Shown here one piece after another: positions 7,115 to 13,981 of a DNA stretch of 16,120 bases (the first letter of the stretch is position 1; every line of letters starts with the position of its first letter). Source of the DNA: Pseudomonadota bacterium. Lineage in GTDB: Bacteria > Desulfobacterota > JADFVX01. The position numbers and the translations under genes were made by a program. The notes below the pieces were generated by a model. That model was given only the letters and a program-made list of their open reading frames with translations. It was not told the origin of the DNA and did not search any database. The stretch covers positions 1 to 16,120 of the forward strand of contig JADFVX010000080.1 of the NCBI GenBank assembly GCA_015222755.1, written 5' to 3'.

Positions 7115-7131
7115 TACAATTAGTCAGGTAT
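7115..7131 (+). promoter_or_regulatory. Candidate nifU promoter -10 and IscR-like half-site
   Basis: TACAAT (7115-7120) is a good -10 hexamer, although no matching -35 sits 16-18 nt upstream. Bases 7118-7131, read on the minus strand, fit all 14 positions of the left half of the E. coli IscR type 1 consensus (ATASYYGACTRWWW). The second half is poorly matched. An Rrf2/IscR-type Fe-S regulator bound here would cover the nifU promoter, which makes sense for an Fe-S assembly operon. This is inference from a half-site. Confidence 0.35.
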
Positions 7132-7205
7132 AGGCAACCGCCTTGCTTTTTATCGCCCAAATCAGTAAAATGGGGAGATACAAATCTGGAGGAATTTAGG
7201 AATTT

Positions 7206-8066
7206 ATGTGGGATTATACTGACAAGGTAAAGGAACTTTTTTTGCACCCTAAAAACGTGGGTGTTATAGAGGATGCAGACGCTGTTGGAGATGTTGGTTC
7301 TATCACCTGTGGTGATGCGCTGAAACTGATGCTTAAGATAGACAAGGAGACGGAAAAGATTGTTGATGCCAAATTCCAGACCTTTGGCTGCGGTAGCGCT
7401 ATTGCCTCTTCTTCAGCCCTGACTGAGATGATTATAGGGAAGACCGTGGAGGAGGCGGAAAGGGTCACAAATCAAGATATTGCGGACTTTCTCGGAGGTC
7501 TCCCCCGGGAAAAGATGCACTGCTCAGTCCTTGGGCAGGAGGCGCTTGAGGTTGCGATTGCCAACTATCGCGGGGTTGATCTTAAGAAGATTGAAGAAGA
7601 AGAGGGGCCTCTTGTATGTCAGTGTTTTGGTATCCATGAAAAGCTGATAGAAAAAACGGTAATGGAAAACGACCTTAAGACCGTTGAAGAGGTGACAAAC
7701 TATACCAAGGCGGGCGGCGCCTGTCAGACATGTCATCCAACCATCGAAGACATTATTGAAAGAGTATGGAAGGCCAAAGGACAGGAGGTGCATGTCAAGG
7801 ATGAGGCTCCAAAGGCCAAACCTGCCATGACCAACCTCAAGAAGATAGCCCTGATCACAGAGACGATAGAAAAGGAGATCAGACCTATCCTAGCCCAAGA
7901 CGGCGGAGACATCGAACTTCTTGATATTAACGGCAATGAGGTACTTGTCGCCCTTAGAGGGCAGTGCTCTTCCTGTAAGAGCGCCTACTATACGGTAGAG
8001 GGTATAGAGGAAAAGCTCAGAGAGATGGTCTATCCCGACATCGTCGTTAAATTGCAAAAAGACTAA
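7206..8066 (+). CDS. nifU: NifU, three-domain Fe-S cluster scaffold
   Basis: Scaffold on which Fe-S clusters are built from sulfur delivered by NifS. 286 residues, full NifU architecture. The N-terminal IscU-like domain has ligands C35, C62 and C106. A central BFD-like [2Fe-2S] domain has C138, C140, C173 and C176. The C-terminal NFU domain has the CxxC pair C254/C257 (GQCSSC). The spacing is almost the same as in Azotobacter NifU. No other nif gene is visible, so it likely serves general Fe-S assembly rather than nitrogenase alone, as in other lineages that use NifU/NifS as the housekeeping system. The ATG lies downstream of GGAGG (7188-7192) and a closer TTTAGG. nifS follows after 29 nt, forming an operon. 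Confidence 0.95.
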   Translation: MWDYTDKVKELFLHPKNVGVIEDADAVGDVGSITCGDALKLMLKIDKETEKIVDAKFQTFGCGSAIASSSALTEMIIGKTVEEAERVTNQDIADFLGGLPREKMHCSVLGQEALEVAIANYRGVDLKKIEEEEGPLVCQCFGIHEKLIEKTVMENDLKTVEEVTNYTKAGGACQTCHPTIEDIIERVWKAKGQEVHVKDEAPKAKPAMTNLKKIALITETIEKEIRPILAQDGGDIELLDINGNEVLVALRGQCSSCKSAYYTVEGIEEKLREMVYPDIVVKLQKD

Positions 8067-8095
8067 GTATTTTATTATATTCTCAGGAGTGTATT

Positions 8096-9298
8096 TTGAA
8101 TGATAAAGTGATTTACATGGATAACAACGCCACTACAAGAGTGGCCGATGAAGTATTTGAAGAGATGAAGCCATATCTCACCGAGCTTTACGGCAACCCT
8201 TCAAGCATGCACACCTTTGGAGGTCAGGTCGGCAAAAAGGTGGCTGAGGCGAGAGACCGTGTCATGAAGCTCATTGCTGCGGAATATGACACAGAGGTCA
8301 TCTTTACAAGCTGTGGCACCGAGAGCAATAGCACCGCCATATTCTCTGCCCTGCAGGTTTTCCCCGACAGGAAGGAAATAATAACCACAAGGGTTGAACA
8401 TCCTGCCATATTGTCACTGGCTCCATACCTGGAAAAGCAGGGCATAGCTGTAGTACAGCTGAAGGTGGATAGCGATGGGCGTCTCGATATGGATGAGTAT
8501 GCCCATTTTCTTAACGAAAACACGGCACTTGTGTCCATTATGACCGCCAACAATGAAACGGGTGTGATCTTCCCAGTTGAAGAGATGGCCCGTATGGCAA
8601 AGGAAAAGGGTGTCCTCTTCCATACGGATGCCGTGCAGGCCGCAGGGAAGATTCCTATAGATATGCGTGAAAGTGCCATTGATATGCTTTCTCTCTCTGG
8701 CCATAAAGTCCATGCACCAAAGGGTGTTGGCGCACTGTATGTGAGACGTGGCACAAGGTTCCGCCCATTTTTGCGTGGAGGTCACCAGGAGAGAAACCGC
8801 CGAGCTGGGACAGAAAATGTGGCCTCTATTATAGCAATGGGCAAGGCCGTTGAGATCGCTGTTGCCCATCTTGGGGAAGAGGCCGGCCGTGTCAGGGAGA
8901 TGCGTGATCGCCTTGAAAAGGGAATTATTGAGGCCATTCCAAGAGCCTTTATAAATGGTGATATTGAAAACCGCCTGCCAAACACCACTAATATCAGTTT
9001 TGAGTTTGTGGAAGGGGAAGGGATTTTGCTTTTGCTAAACGACCTTGGTATTGCAGCATCTTCAGGGTCGGCATGTACCTCCGGTTCTCTTGAACCTTCT
9101 CATGTTCTCAGAGCGATGGGCGTTCCCTTTACTGCGGCACATGGTTCCATTCGTTTTTCTCTTAGCCGCTACAACAGCATGGATGAAGTCGAATATGTGA
9201 TCAAAAACCTGCCGCCTATAATTGAAAAGCTGCGTTCTATCTCCCCATTCTGGAAGGATGGGGCACCTATTGCGGAGTTCGACCCGCAATACAAATAA
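8096..9298 (+). CDS. nifS: Cysteine desulfurase NifS/IscS type
   Basis: A PLP enzyme that takes sulfur from L-cysteine, giving alanine and a persulfide passed to NifU. The 400 residues match group I desulfurases. Key residues are H102 (EHPA, cofactor stacking), D178 and Q181 (FHTDAVQ), the PLP lysine K204 (SGHKVHAPKG) and the persulfide cysteine C327 in the loop SSGSACTSGSLEPSHVL. The long loop with SGSACTSG is the group I form. The start is TTG at 8096 with AGGAG at 8085-8089. The next in-frame ATG (8117) would cut the first strand before DNNATT, so TTG is preferred. It sits between nifU and the PIN-PhoH gene in one operon. The alanine released is a substrate of Ald, though the two genes are not linked. 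Confidence 0.95.
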   Translation: MNDKVIYMDNNATTRVADEVFEEMKPYLTELYGNPSSMHTFGGQVGKKVAEARDRVMKLIAAEYDTEVIFTSCGTESNSTAIFSALQVFPDRKEIITTRVEHPAILSLAPYLEKQGIAVVQLKVDSDGRLDMDEYAHFLNENTALVSIMTANNETGVIFPVEEMARMAKEKGVLFHTDAVQAAGKIPIDMRESAIDMLSLSGHKVHAPKGVGALYVRRGTRFRPFLRGGHQERNRRAGTENVASIIAMGKAVEIAVAHLGEEAGRVREMRDRLEKGIIEAIPRAFINGDIENRLPNTTNISFEFVEGEGILLLLNDLGIAASSGSACTSGSLEPSHVLRAMGVPFTAAHGSIRFSLSRYNSMDEVEYVIKNLPPIIEKLRSISPFWKDGAPIAEFDPQYK

Positions 9299-9310
9299 GA
9301 GGGCCTGCCT

Positions 9311-10636
9311 TTGAAGAAATATTTTGTTCTCGATACTAATGTGCTTCTCCATGACGTCGGGTCGCTTTTTGCCTTCGAGGACAATAATGTAATAATCCCT
9401 ATAGTTGCTATTGAAGAACTGGACACCTTTAAAAAGGACCTTAACGAGATAGGGCGCAACGCCAGACAGGTCTCAAGGGTACTGGACGCACTCAGAAAAA
9501 AAGGCCCCCTCTATGAGGGAATAGAGATCAAAAATGGCGGGACGATACGAGTTTTTATACCCACCTCAAAAACCAACAACCTTCCTCCCGAACTTCTCTT
9601 CAATAAGGCCGACAACCAGATACTCTCCGTTGCAATGGAGCTTAAAGAATCATCACGCGAGCCTGTCGTACTTGTGACCAAGGATACAAACCTGCGTATC
9701 AAGGCTGATGTCCTGGGAATTATGGCCAGGGACTATGAGACGGACAAAATAGAGGTCTCTGAGTTGTATGGAGGGGTGACTACGCTCACAATATCAAAGG
9801 AAGAAATAGATAGTTTTTACAAAGATGGAGGCCTGAAACTTGAAGGCCTTGAAGCCTGCGCCAACGAAGGTTTTATTCTTGCCGAAGAGGGGGCCGAAAA
9901 GCATTCCGCTCTGGCCAGGTATTGTGCAAAAGAGAAAAGGCTCCTGCCCCTGCAACTGCCAGGCGATAACGTATGGTCGATTTACCCAAGAAATGCAGAG
10001 CAGCGGCTCGCAATGGATCTTCTACTCGATGATTCTCTCAAGCTTGTTTCCCTTGCCGGCAAGGCTGGTACCGGTAAAACCCTGCTTGCCTTAGCTGCAG
10101 GCCTGCAAAAAACAGTTGATGAACAGGTCTATATCCGACTTCTCGTCTCCCGCCCCATCTTCCCGCTGGGCAAGGATCTCGGTTTCCTGCCGGGAGACAT
10201 AAAGGAAAAGCTTGCCCCATGGATGCAGCCTATATTCGATAATCTTGAGCTTATATTCGGGACACAGGAAAAGCACAAAGGTCGCCGTGAAGGGAAAAGA
10301 CAACGATATAAAGAGCTTATGGGAGAGGGAACCCTTGAGATAGAACCGCTAACCTACATCAGGGGAAGGAGCATCCCTAATCAGTATCTTATTGTCGATG
10401 AGGCCCAGAATCTTACGCCACACGAGATGAAGACCATAATTACCCGTGCCGGTGATAATACCAAGATAGTGATCACAGGCGACCCCTACCAGATCGACAA
10501 CCCCTATATCGATTCTTCAAGTAACGGCCTGACTTATGTAGTGGAAAGGTTCAAAAACGAAGAGATAGCCGGACATATGACCCTCACCAAGGGTGAAAGG
10601 TCAAAGCTGGCCGAGATAGCTGCGAACCTGCTTTAA
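9311..10636 (+). CDS. PIN-PhoH protein (PhoH2-type RNase/ATPase)
   Basis: 441 residues with two domains. Residues 1-150 are a PIN nuclease domain with acidic residues D8 (VLDTN), E35/E36 (AIEELD), D101 (KADNQIL) and D125 (TKDTNLR). Residues 225-441 are a PhoH ATPase domain with Walker A GKAGTGKT (250-257) and Walker B YLIVDEAQ (359-366), plus GDPYQID at 390-396. PIN-PhoH (PhoH2) proteins studied in mycobacteria unwind and cleave RNA with ATP; an RNA-processing role is inferred here. The TTG start at 9311 has GAGGG at 9299-9303, and no ATG lies before residue 109, so TTG is forced. It lies 12 nt after nifS, so it is probably the last gene of that operon. No antitoxin gene precedes it, unlike mycobacterial phoH2 loci. 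Confidence 0.93.
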   Translation: MKKYFVLDTNVLLHDVGSLFAFEDNNVIIPIVAIEELDTFKKDLNEIGRNARQVSRVLDALRKKGPLYEGIEIKNGGTIRVFIPTSKTNNLPPELLFNKADNQILSVAMELKESSREPVVLVTKDTNLRIKADVLGIMARDYETDKIEVSELYGGVTTLTISKEEIDSFYKDGGLKLEGLEACANEGFILAEEGAEKHSALARYCAKEKRLLPLQLPGDNVWSIYPRNAEQRLAMDLLLDDSLKLVSLAGKAGTGKTLLALAAGLQKTVDEQVYIRLLVSRPIFPLGKDLGFLPGDIKEKLAPWMQPIFDNLELIFGTQEKHKGRREGKRQRYKELMGEGTLEIEPLTYIRGRSIPNQYLIVDEAQNLTPHEMKTIITRAGDNTKIVITGDPYQIDNPYIDSSSNGLTYVVERFKNEEIAGHMTLTKGERSKLAEIAANLL

Positions 10637-10680
10637 GTCATTTACTGCCAGCATTAAAAAACAACCGGCGCAATCGCAAG

Positions 10681-10717
10681 TTCCTGTTTGAAATAGGAAG
10701 GCAAGTCCCGGCTTTCC
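10681..10717. other. Overlapping hairpins between convergent genes
   Basis: TTCCT (10681-10685) can pair with AGGAA (10695-10699), while GGAAGGC (10696-10702) can pair with GCTTTCC (10711-10717, one mismatch). They share GGAA, so only one can form at a time. Neither has a T-tract. They lie just beyond the yceI stop codon in an 82-nt convergent spacer and may protect or end the phoH-side transcript. Confidence 0.3.
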
Positions 10718-10718
10718 A

Positions 10719-11333
10719 CTATAGGGCAAATGGGTTGGCTTCCTCCTCAGCAGGGGGAGAGCCACGAACACCTTCAATGGCAATGAAAATATCTATAATG
10801 GGGCTGCCTCTTAGTGCAATGCCGGAGTTGTTGAGTTGAAGCTTGCATCTTCCTTCAAAACCTATACGATACCCTCCCCAGGGATCGATGCCTGGAGTTC
10901 CCATTGCAGTAACATTGATTGATACAGGCCATTGTTTCCCCAGAAGGGTGAGTGTTCCTTTCAGCACACCCTTTCCTTTTCCTGTACTTTTAAACCCTGT
11001 GCTTTCAAATTGGGCCTCCGGGAATTTTCTGACCTTTAAAAAATCCCCTCCCCGCAAATGTTTATCCCGCTCTGCGTGATTACTGTCTATGCTTTCCATT
11101 TCGATTGTTGCAGATACATTAGAGATAATACCTGTTTTGGAATCATGGCTAAAGGTCCCATTAAACTCATTGAAGCGTCCAAGAACCCAGCTGTATCCAA
11201 GGTGTTTGGCTTTAAACTGGATAAATGCATGTCCTTCCTTTGAATCCAGGATGTAGTCGTCCGCATATGCCTTGCCTGTTAAAAGTAAGGGCGCAATAAA
11301 CAAAGCAAGAAGCATGATCTTTTTAAATCTCAT
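10719..11333 (-). CDS. YceI-family periplasmic lipid-binding-like protein
   Basis: 204 residues from the chosen start. An N-terminal signal peptide (MRFKKIMLLALFIAPLLLTG, cleavage likely after AYA) precedes a YceI lipocalin-like beta-barrel. The family signatures are YILDSKEGHAFIQFKAKH, GRFNEFNGTF, IDSNHAERDKHLRGGDFL, the FPEAQFES strand and LTLLGKQWPVSI. YceI proteins bind polyisoprenoid-type lipids, and some are stress-induced; the ligand here is unknown. The start at 11333 is preferred because AGGAG lies 8 nt upstream. The frame is open to 11384, but the upstream ATG at 11348 itself contains that Shine-Dalgarno. The C-terminus has an acidic proline-rich tail. It is monocistronic and divergent from the DUF1667-birA operon. 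Confidence 0.9.
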   Translation of the reverse strand: MRFKKIMLLALFIAPLLLTGKAYADDYILDSKEGHAFIQFKAKHLGYSWVLGRFNEFNGTFSHDSKTGIISNVSATIEMESIDSNHAERDKHLRGGDFLKVRKFPEAQFESTGFKSTGKGKGVLKGTLTLLGKQWPVSINVTAMGTPGIDPWGGYRIGFEGRCKLQLNNSGIALRGSPIIDIFIAIEGVRGSPPAEEEANPFAL

Positions 11334-11357
11334 TGCTTTTCTCCTCATTGAAATGGT

Positions 11358-11408
11358 TTTTAGTTTAAATAAACGGGTGATCATACTAACAAATGTTTTA
11401 GTTTAAAT
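11358..11408. promoter_or_regulatory. Tandem 13-bp direct repeats in the yceI promoter
   Basis: TTTTAGTTTAAAT occurs exactly at 11358-11370 and again at 11396-11408, each preceded by a similar AAATG. On the minus strand a candidate yceI promoter is TTGTTA, a 17-nt spacer and TTTAAA, whose -10 lies inside the first repeat. The second copy is upstream of the -35. Two equal copies 38 bp apart (about 3.6 helical turns) around a promoter look like an operator pair, but no regulator is identified. Confidence 0.4.
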
Positions 11409-11478
11409 CCACATTTTATAGATAAGGTTGAATTATGAAGCTGTTTAGGCCTAACCCGGATGAACCGGATAAGTGCCT

Positions 11479-11528
11479 TAACGAAATAATTCTCTGCCAG
11501 AAAAACGCAGAAAATTATTTCTAAGTTA
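11479..11528 (+). ncRNA. Strong hairpin upstream of the DUF1667-birA operon
   Basis: Bases 11483-11497 and 11507-11521 form a 15-bp stem with a single C-A mismatch around the 9-nt loop cagaaaaac. It can extend by TAAC (11479-11482) with GTTA (11525-11528) across a 3-nt bulge. Upstream lie two direct copies of CCGGAT near 11457-11471. The element ends just before the candidate operon promoter, so it may instead end an incoming transcript or be a regulator or repeat element. That it is an RNA is not shown. Confidence 0.35.
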
Positions 11529-11554
11529 CTAAAATACTGTTAATATTTTATAAA
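11526..11554 (+). promoter_or_regulatory. Candidate promoter of DUF1667-birA-coaX operon
   Basis: TTACTA (11526-11531, 3 of 6 to the -35), a 17-nt spacer, and TATAAA (11549-11554, 5 of 6 to the -10). Transcription would begin about 10 nt before the ATG at 11572. This would fit the absence of any Shine-Dalgarno in front of that gene, as on a very short leader. Confidence 0.4.
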
Positions 11555-11571
11555 GCTTTATATTGGTACTT

Positions 11572-11937
11572 ATGGAGAAAAAAGTAAAAACAATAACATG
11601 CATTATCTGCCCGAAAGGCTGTGACCTGAAACTCCGGCAAGGCAGAAAAGGGCAGTGGTCAGTATCTGGCAATGACTGTGACAGGGGGATTGACTATGCC
11701 TTGGAGGAGATGTCTTCTCCAAGGCGTGTGCTGACTACTACGGTTGCACTTGCCGGCGGTAACCTTCCTCTTCTTCCAGTACGCTCCTCAGTGGCCCTGC
11801 CGAAGGAAACACTTTTTGAATGTCTTAAGATACTTTCTGGAATTGAAAGGTATTGCCCCGTGGATATAGGAGATGTAATAGTAAGTGATATTCTGGATAC
11901 GGGTATCGACATCATAGCCACCCGCTCCGTACAATGA
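11572..11937 (+). CDS. DUF1667 cysteine-rich Fe-S-like protein
   Basis: 121 residues matching DUF1667 end to end. It has CIICPKGC with C10, C13 and C17, then GNDCDRG with C36. These four cysteines could hold an Fe-S cluster or zinc. After them come the family signatures PRRVLTTTV, LPVRSSVALPKETLFE and PVDIGDVIV. In many bacteria this family accompanies glycerol-3-phosphate dehydrogenase-like FAD oxidoreductases, but none is present here. The ATG at 11572 is chosen; a TTG at 11563 in the same frame would add three residues. Neither has a Shine-Dalgarno. The stop overlaps the birA ATG by 4 nt (11934-11937), so birA translation is probably coupled to it. Function is unknown beyond the motif. Confidence 0.82.
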   Translation: MEKKVKTITCIICPKGCDLKLRQGRKGQWSVSGNDCDRGIDYALEEMSSPRRVLTTTVALAGGNLPLLPVRSSVALPKETLFECLKILSGIERYCPVDIGDVIVSDILDTGIDIIATRSVQ

Positions 11938-12734
11938 ATACCGACGATTATTCCTGCCTGAAAGCCAAGTTGCAGACAAGTCTTGTAGGCAGAGAGCTTA
12001 TGGTCTATGAAAGGGTACTGTCTACAAACAAAACAGCCTACGACCTGGCACTTTCAGGGGCTGAAGATGGGACCGTTATAATAGCTGACAGCCAGAGTGG
12101 TGGGAGGGGGAGGCGTGGCAGGTCGTGGTCTTCACCCGCTGGTGTTAACTTGTATACATCCATCATATTACGTCCTGACATACCATCTCTAATGGCACCA
12201 CAATTGACGCTTATGTCGGCTGTAGCTCTTGCGGAGACTGTGGCATTGCTCCTTTCTGGTTTTGTGGACATAAAAGTGGCAATAAAGTGGCCTAATGATA
12301 TATTTTTGCAGGACAAGAAATGTGCTGGTATCCTTACGGAGATGAAGTCTGCAGGAAGAGACGTTGAGTTTGTGGTCATCGGTATAGGTCTCAACCTGAA
12401 CCTGAGAAAAGAGTCCATGGATACTTCTATCACAGGGCTGGCAAGCTCTCTTTATATTGAGTCGGGCCATGAATTTTCAAGATCGGAAGTTGCTCAATCT
12501 CTTTACAGTGCAATAGAAAATTGGTATAAGAGGTATCTCGATGAAGGCTTTTCCCCAGTGCGGGAAGCCTGGAACCGCCTGTCGGGCATTCAGGGCAGGC
12601 ATGTAAGGGCGGCATCGGGAAATGGATATGAGACGGGCATAGCACTGGGAGTAGACGAAGAAGGCGCACTTCTTCTGGAAGGTGATGCCGGTACGGTGGT
12701 AAGGATTACTGCCGGAGATGCGATTTTTATCTAA
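11934..12734 (+). CDS. birA: Biotin--protein ligase, monofunctional
   Basis: The enzyme activates biotin with ATP and attaches it to the lysine of biotin carboxyl carrier proteins. 266 residues. Catalytic motifs are GGRGRRGRSW (56-65, the biotinyl-AMP loop), KWPND (118-122, with K118 the conserved lysine), AGILTEM (131-137) and GIGLNLN (150-156). A C-terminal SH3-like domain follows (about 215-266). The N-terminal DNA-binding domain of E. coli-type BirA is missing: the catalytic domain begins within the first 30 residues, so this protein does not look like a repressor. It overlaps the DUF1667 gene by 4 nt and precedes coaX by 15 nt. birA next to coaX is a familiar arrangement in bacteria. Confidence 0.94.
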   Translation: MNTDDYSCLKAKLQTSLVGRELMVYERVLSTNKTAYDLALSGAEDGTVIIADSQSGGRGRRGRSWSSPAGVNLYTSIILRPDIPSLMAPQLTLMSAVALAETVALLLSGFVDIKVAIKWPNDIFLQDKKCAGILTEMKSAGRDVEFVVIGIGLNLNLRKESMDTSITGLASSLYIESGHEFSRSEVAQSLYSAIENWYKRYLDEGFSPVREAWNRLSGIQGRHVRAASGNGYETGIALGVDEEGALLLEGDAGTVVRITAGDAIFI

Positions 12735-12749
12735 GATGGAGAAGACGTA

Positions 12750-13526
12750 TTGCTTTTAGTTATAGATGTTGGAAATACAAATATTGTCCTCGGCCTGTAT
12801 AGTGGAGATAAGCTTGTAGAAAACTGGCGTGTTGCCACAAAGAAGGGACGTACCGTCGATGAATATGGGATACTGATAAAAGAGCTTCTTGGTTTTTCCA
12901 AGATTGATACGGAAAAGATAGACGACATAATAATATCCTCTGTAGTCCCTCCTCTGGAGAGTACGCTCTGTGAGATGGGAGAGAAGTATTTCGCCATTAA
13001 ACCCATGATGTTCGGGCCGGGGCTTAAAAGCGGTATCCCTATACTTTATGAGAACCCTAAAGAAGTAGGTGCCGACAGGATAGTTAATGCAGTTGCAGCG
13101 CTGAATAAGTATGGTGCTCCTTTGATAGTAGTGGATTTCGGTACAGCTACTACATTTGATTTTATTACTGAAAAAGGGGAGTATGGGGGTGGAGTAATTG
13201 CTCCCGGCATAGGGATTTCGGTTGATGCGCTTTTTCAGCGTGCCTCAAAACTGCCCAGAGTCGATTTTGTGCGGCCCGAAAAGGTTGTGGGGCGAAATAC
13301 TGTAAATAGCATCCAGTCCGGCATTGTCTTTGGATATGTGGGCCTTGTCGATGGCATTGTTGAGAGGATGAAAAAAGAAACCGGGTTTAAGGCGAAAGTT
13401 ATTGCCACAGGTGGTCTGGCGGGGTTCATTGCCAGGGAGTCGGTCTCGGTAGATGAGGTGTCGGAAAACCTTACACTGGAGGGATTAAAAATTGTTTATG
13501 AAGCAAACAGGGATATGAAACGATGA
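12750..13526 (+). CDS. coaX: Type III pantothenate kinase
   Basis: First step of coenzyme A synthesis: phosphorylation of pantothenate. 258 residues, normal length. The ASKHA-fold motifs are DVGNTN (6-11, phosphate loop), VGADRIVN with the catalytic D109, DFGTATTFD (129-137) and GGGVIAPG (146-153), with ATGG at 219-222. The type III enzyme is not feedback-inhibited by CoA and usually needs a monovalent cation. The start is TTG at 12750 with GGAG at 12738-12741. DVGNTN lies right at the N-terminus and no ATG is available, so TTG is forced. It overlaps the next gene by 4 nt. Confidence 0.95.
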   Translation: MLLVIDVGNTNIVLGLYSGDKLVENWRVATKKGRTVDEYGILIKELLGFSKIDTEKIDDIIISSVVPPLESTLCEMGEKYFAIKPMMFGPGLKSGIPILYENPKEVGADRIVNAVAALNKYGAPLIVVDFGTATTFDFITEKGEYGGGVIAPGIGISVDALFQRASKLPRVDFVRPEKVVGRNTVNSIQSGIVFGYVGLVDGIVERMKKETGFKAKVIATGGLAGFIARESVSVDEVSENLTLEGLKIVYEANRDMKR

Positions 13527-13870
13527 TATTCGGCCCTGTCAAATTCCTGATGAAGCTGATAATTCTTTTCATGCTCTTTGTCATGTTTGTTGTTTTTCAC
13601 AATACCGAATTTGGTGAAAAAATGGAGAGGAAGGTCGGCCAGTCTCTGGAGTATGAAAGTCTGAGAAAATCAGGTTTGGAACTGTACAGTAAGGTAACAG
13701 GGTCATCGGTCGTAGAGGAAATAGACCCCAAAAAATTGGCTAAAGAACTTAAAAAACAGGTGGACAGGCTGAAGGAATCAGACCCCGTAAAAAAGCTGCC
13801 GGCCAGGGCTGAGAAGATCATTGAGGAAGAGCGAAAAAGGCTTGAAGATATTATAGAAAGTGGAGGCTAG
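13523..13870 (+). CDS. Small single-pass membrane protein, unknown function
   Basis: 115 residues, not recognised. One strong membrane segment (about residues 8-26, FLMKLIILFMLFVMFVVFH) is followed by a highly charged, mostly helical tail rich in Lys and Glu (for example DPKKLAKELKKQVDRLKES and KIIEEERKRLEDII), probably a coiled coil. The ATG overlaps the coaX stop by 4 nt (ATGA), so it is a genuine translated member of the DUF1667-birA-coaX operon. The topology is compatible with a periplasmic or cytoplasmic tail. It lies directly upstream of the envelope-stress sigma cluster, which may be chance. Confidence 0.75.
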   Translation: MIFGPVKFLMKLIILFMLFVMFVVFHNTEFGEKMERKVGQSLEYESLRKSGLELYSKVTGSSVVEEIDPKKLAKELKKQVDRLKESDPVKKLPARAEKIIEEERKRLEDIIESGG

Positions 13871-13931
13871 GGTCTTGCCGTCCCGGTCCAAAATCAAGGT
13901 CAGGTACTTTTACATTAATTATTTATTTTTT

Positions 13932-13957
13932 GAACTTTCGGTTTTGAGCCATGTCAA
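13932..13957 (+). promoter_or_regulatory. Sigma-E-type promoter of the sigma factor operon
   Basis: GAACTT (13932-13937), a 15-nt spacer, then GTCAA (13953-13957). This closely follows the E. coli sigma-E class (GGAACTT, 15-16 nt, GTCTAA). It sits about 25 nt before the GTG start of the ECF sigma gene, exactly where an autoregulated promoter belongs. I saw no second well-spaced match elsewhere in the window. Confidence 0.65.
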
Positions 13958-13981
13958 TAGAATTAAAGGGGGTCTCTTAGA

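Noticed and set aside
8224..8869. Long minus-strand frames opposite nifS
   Set aside because: They overlap each other and a certain gene, without a start signal or domain motif.
7206..9298. Nitrogen-fixation (nif) gene cluster
   Set aside because: Only nifU and nifS are present. Neighbours are PIN-PhoH and lptF, with no nitrogenase or nif regulator, so general Fe-S assembly is more likely.
11934..12734. BirA as biotin repressor
   Set aside because: The N-terminal winged-helix domain is missing, so DNA binding is not expected.
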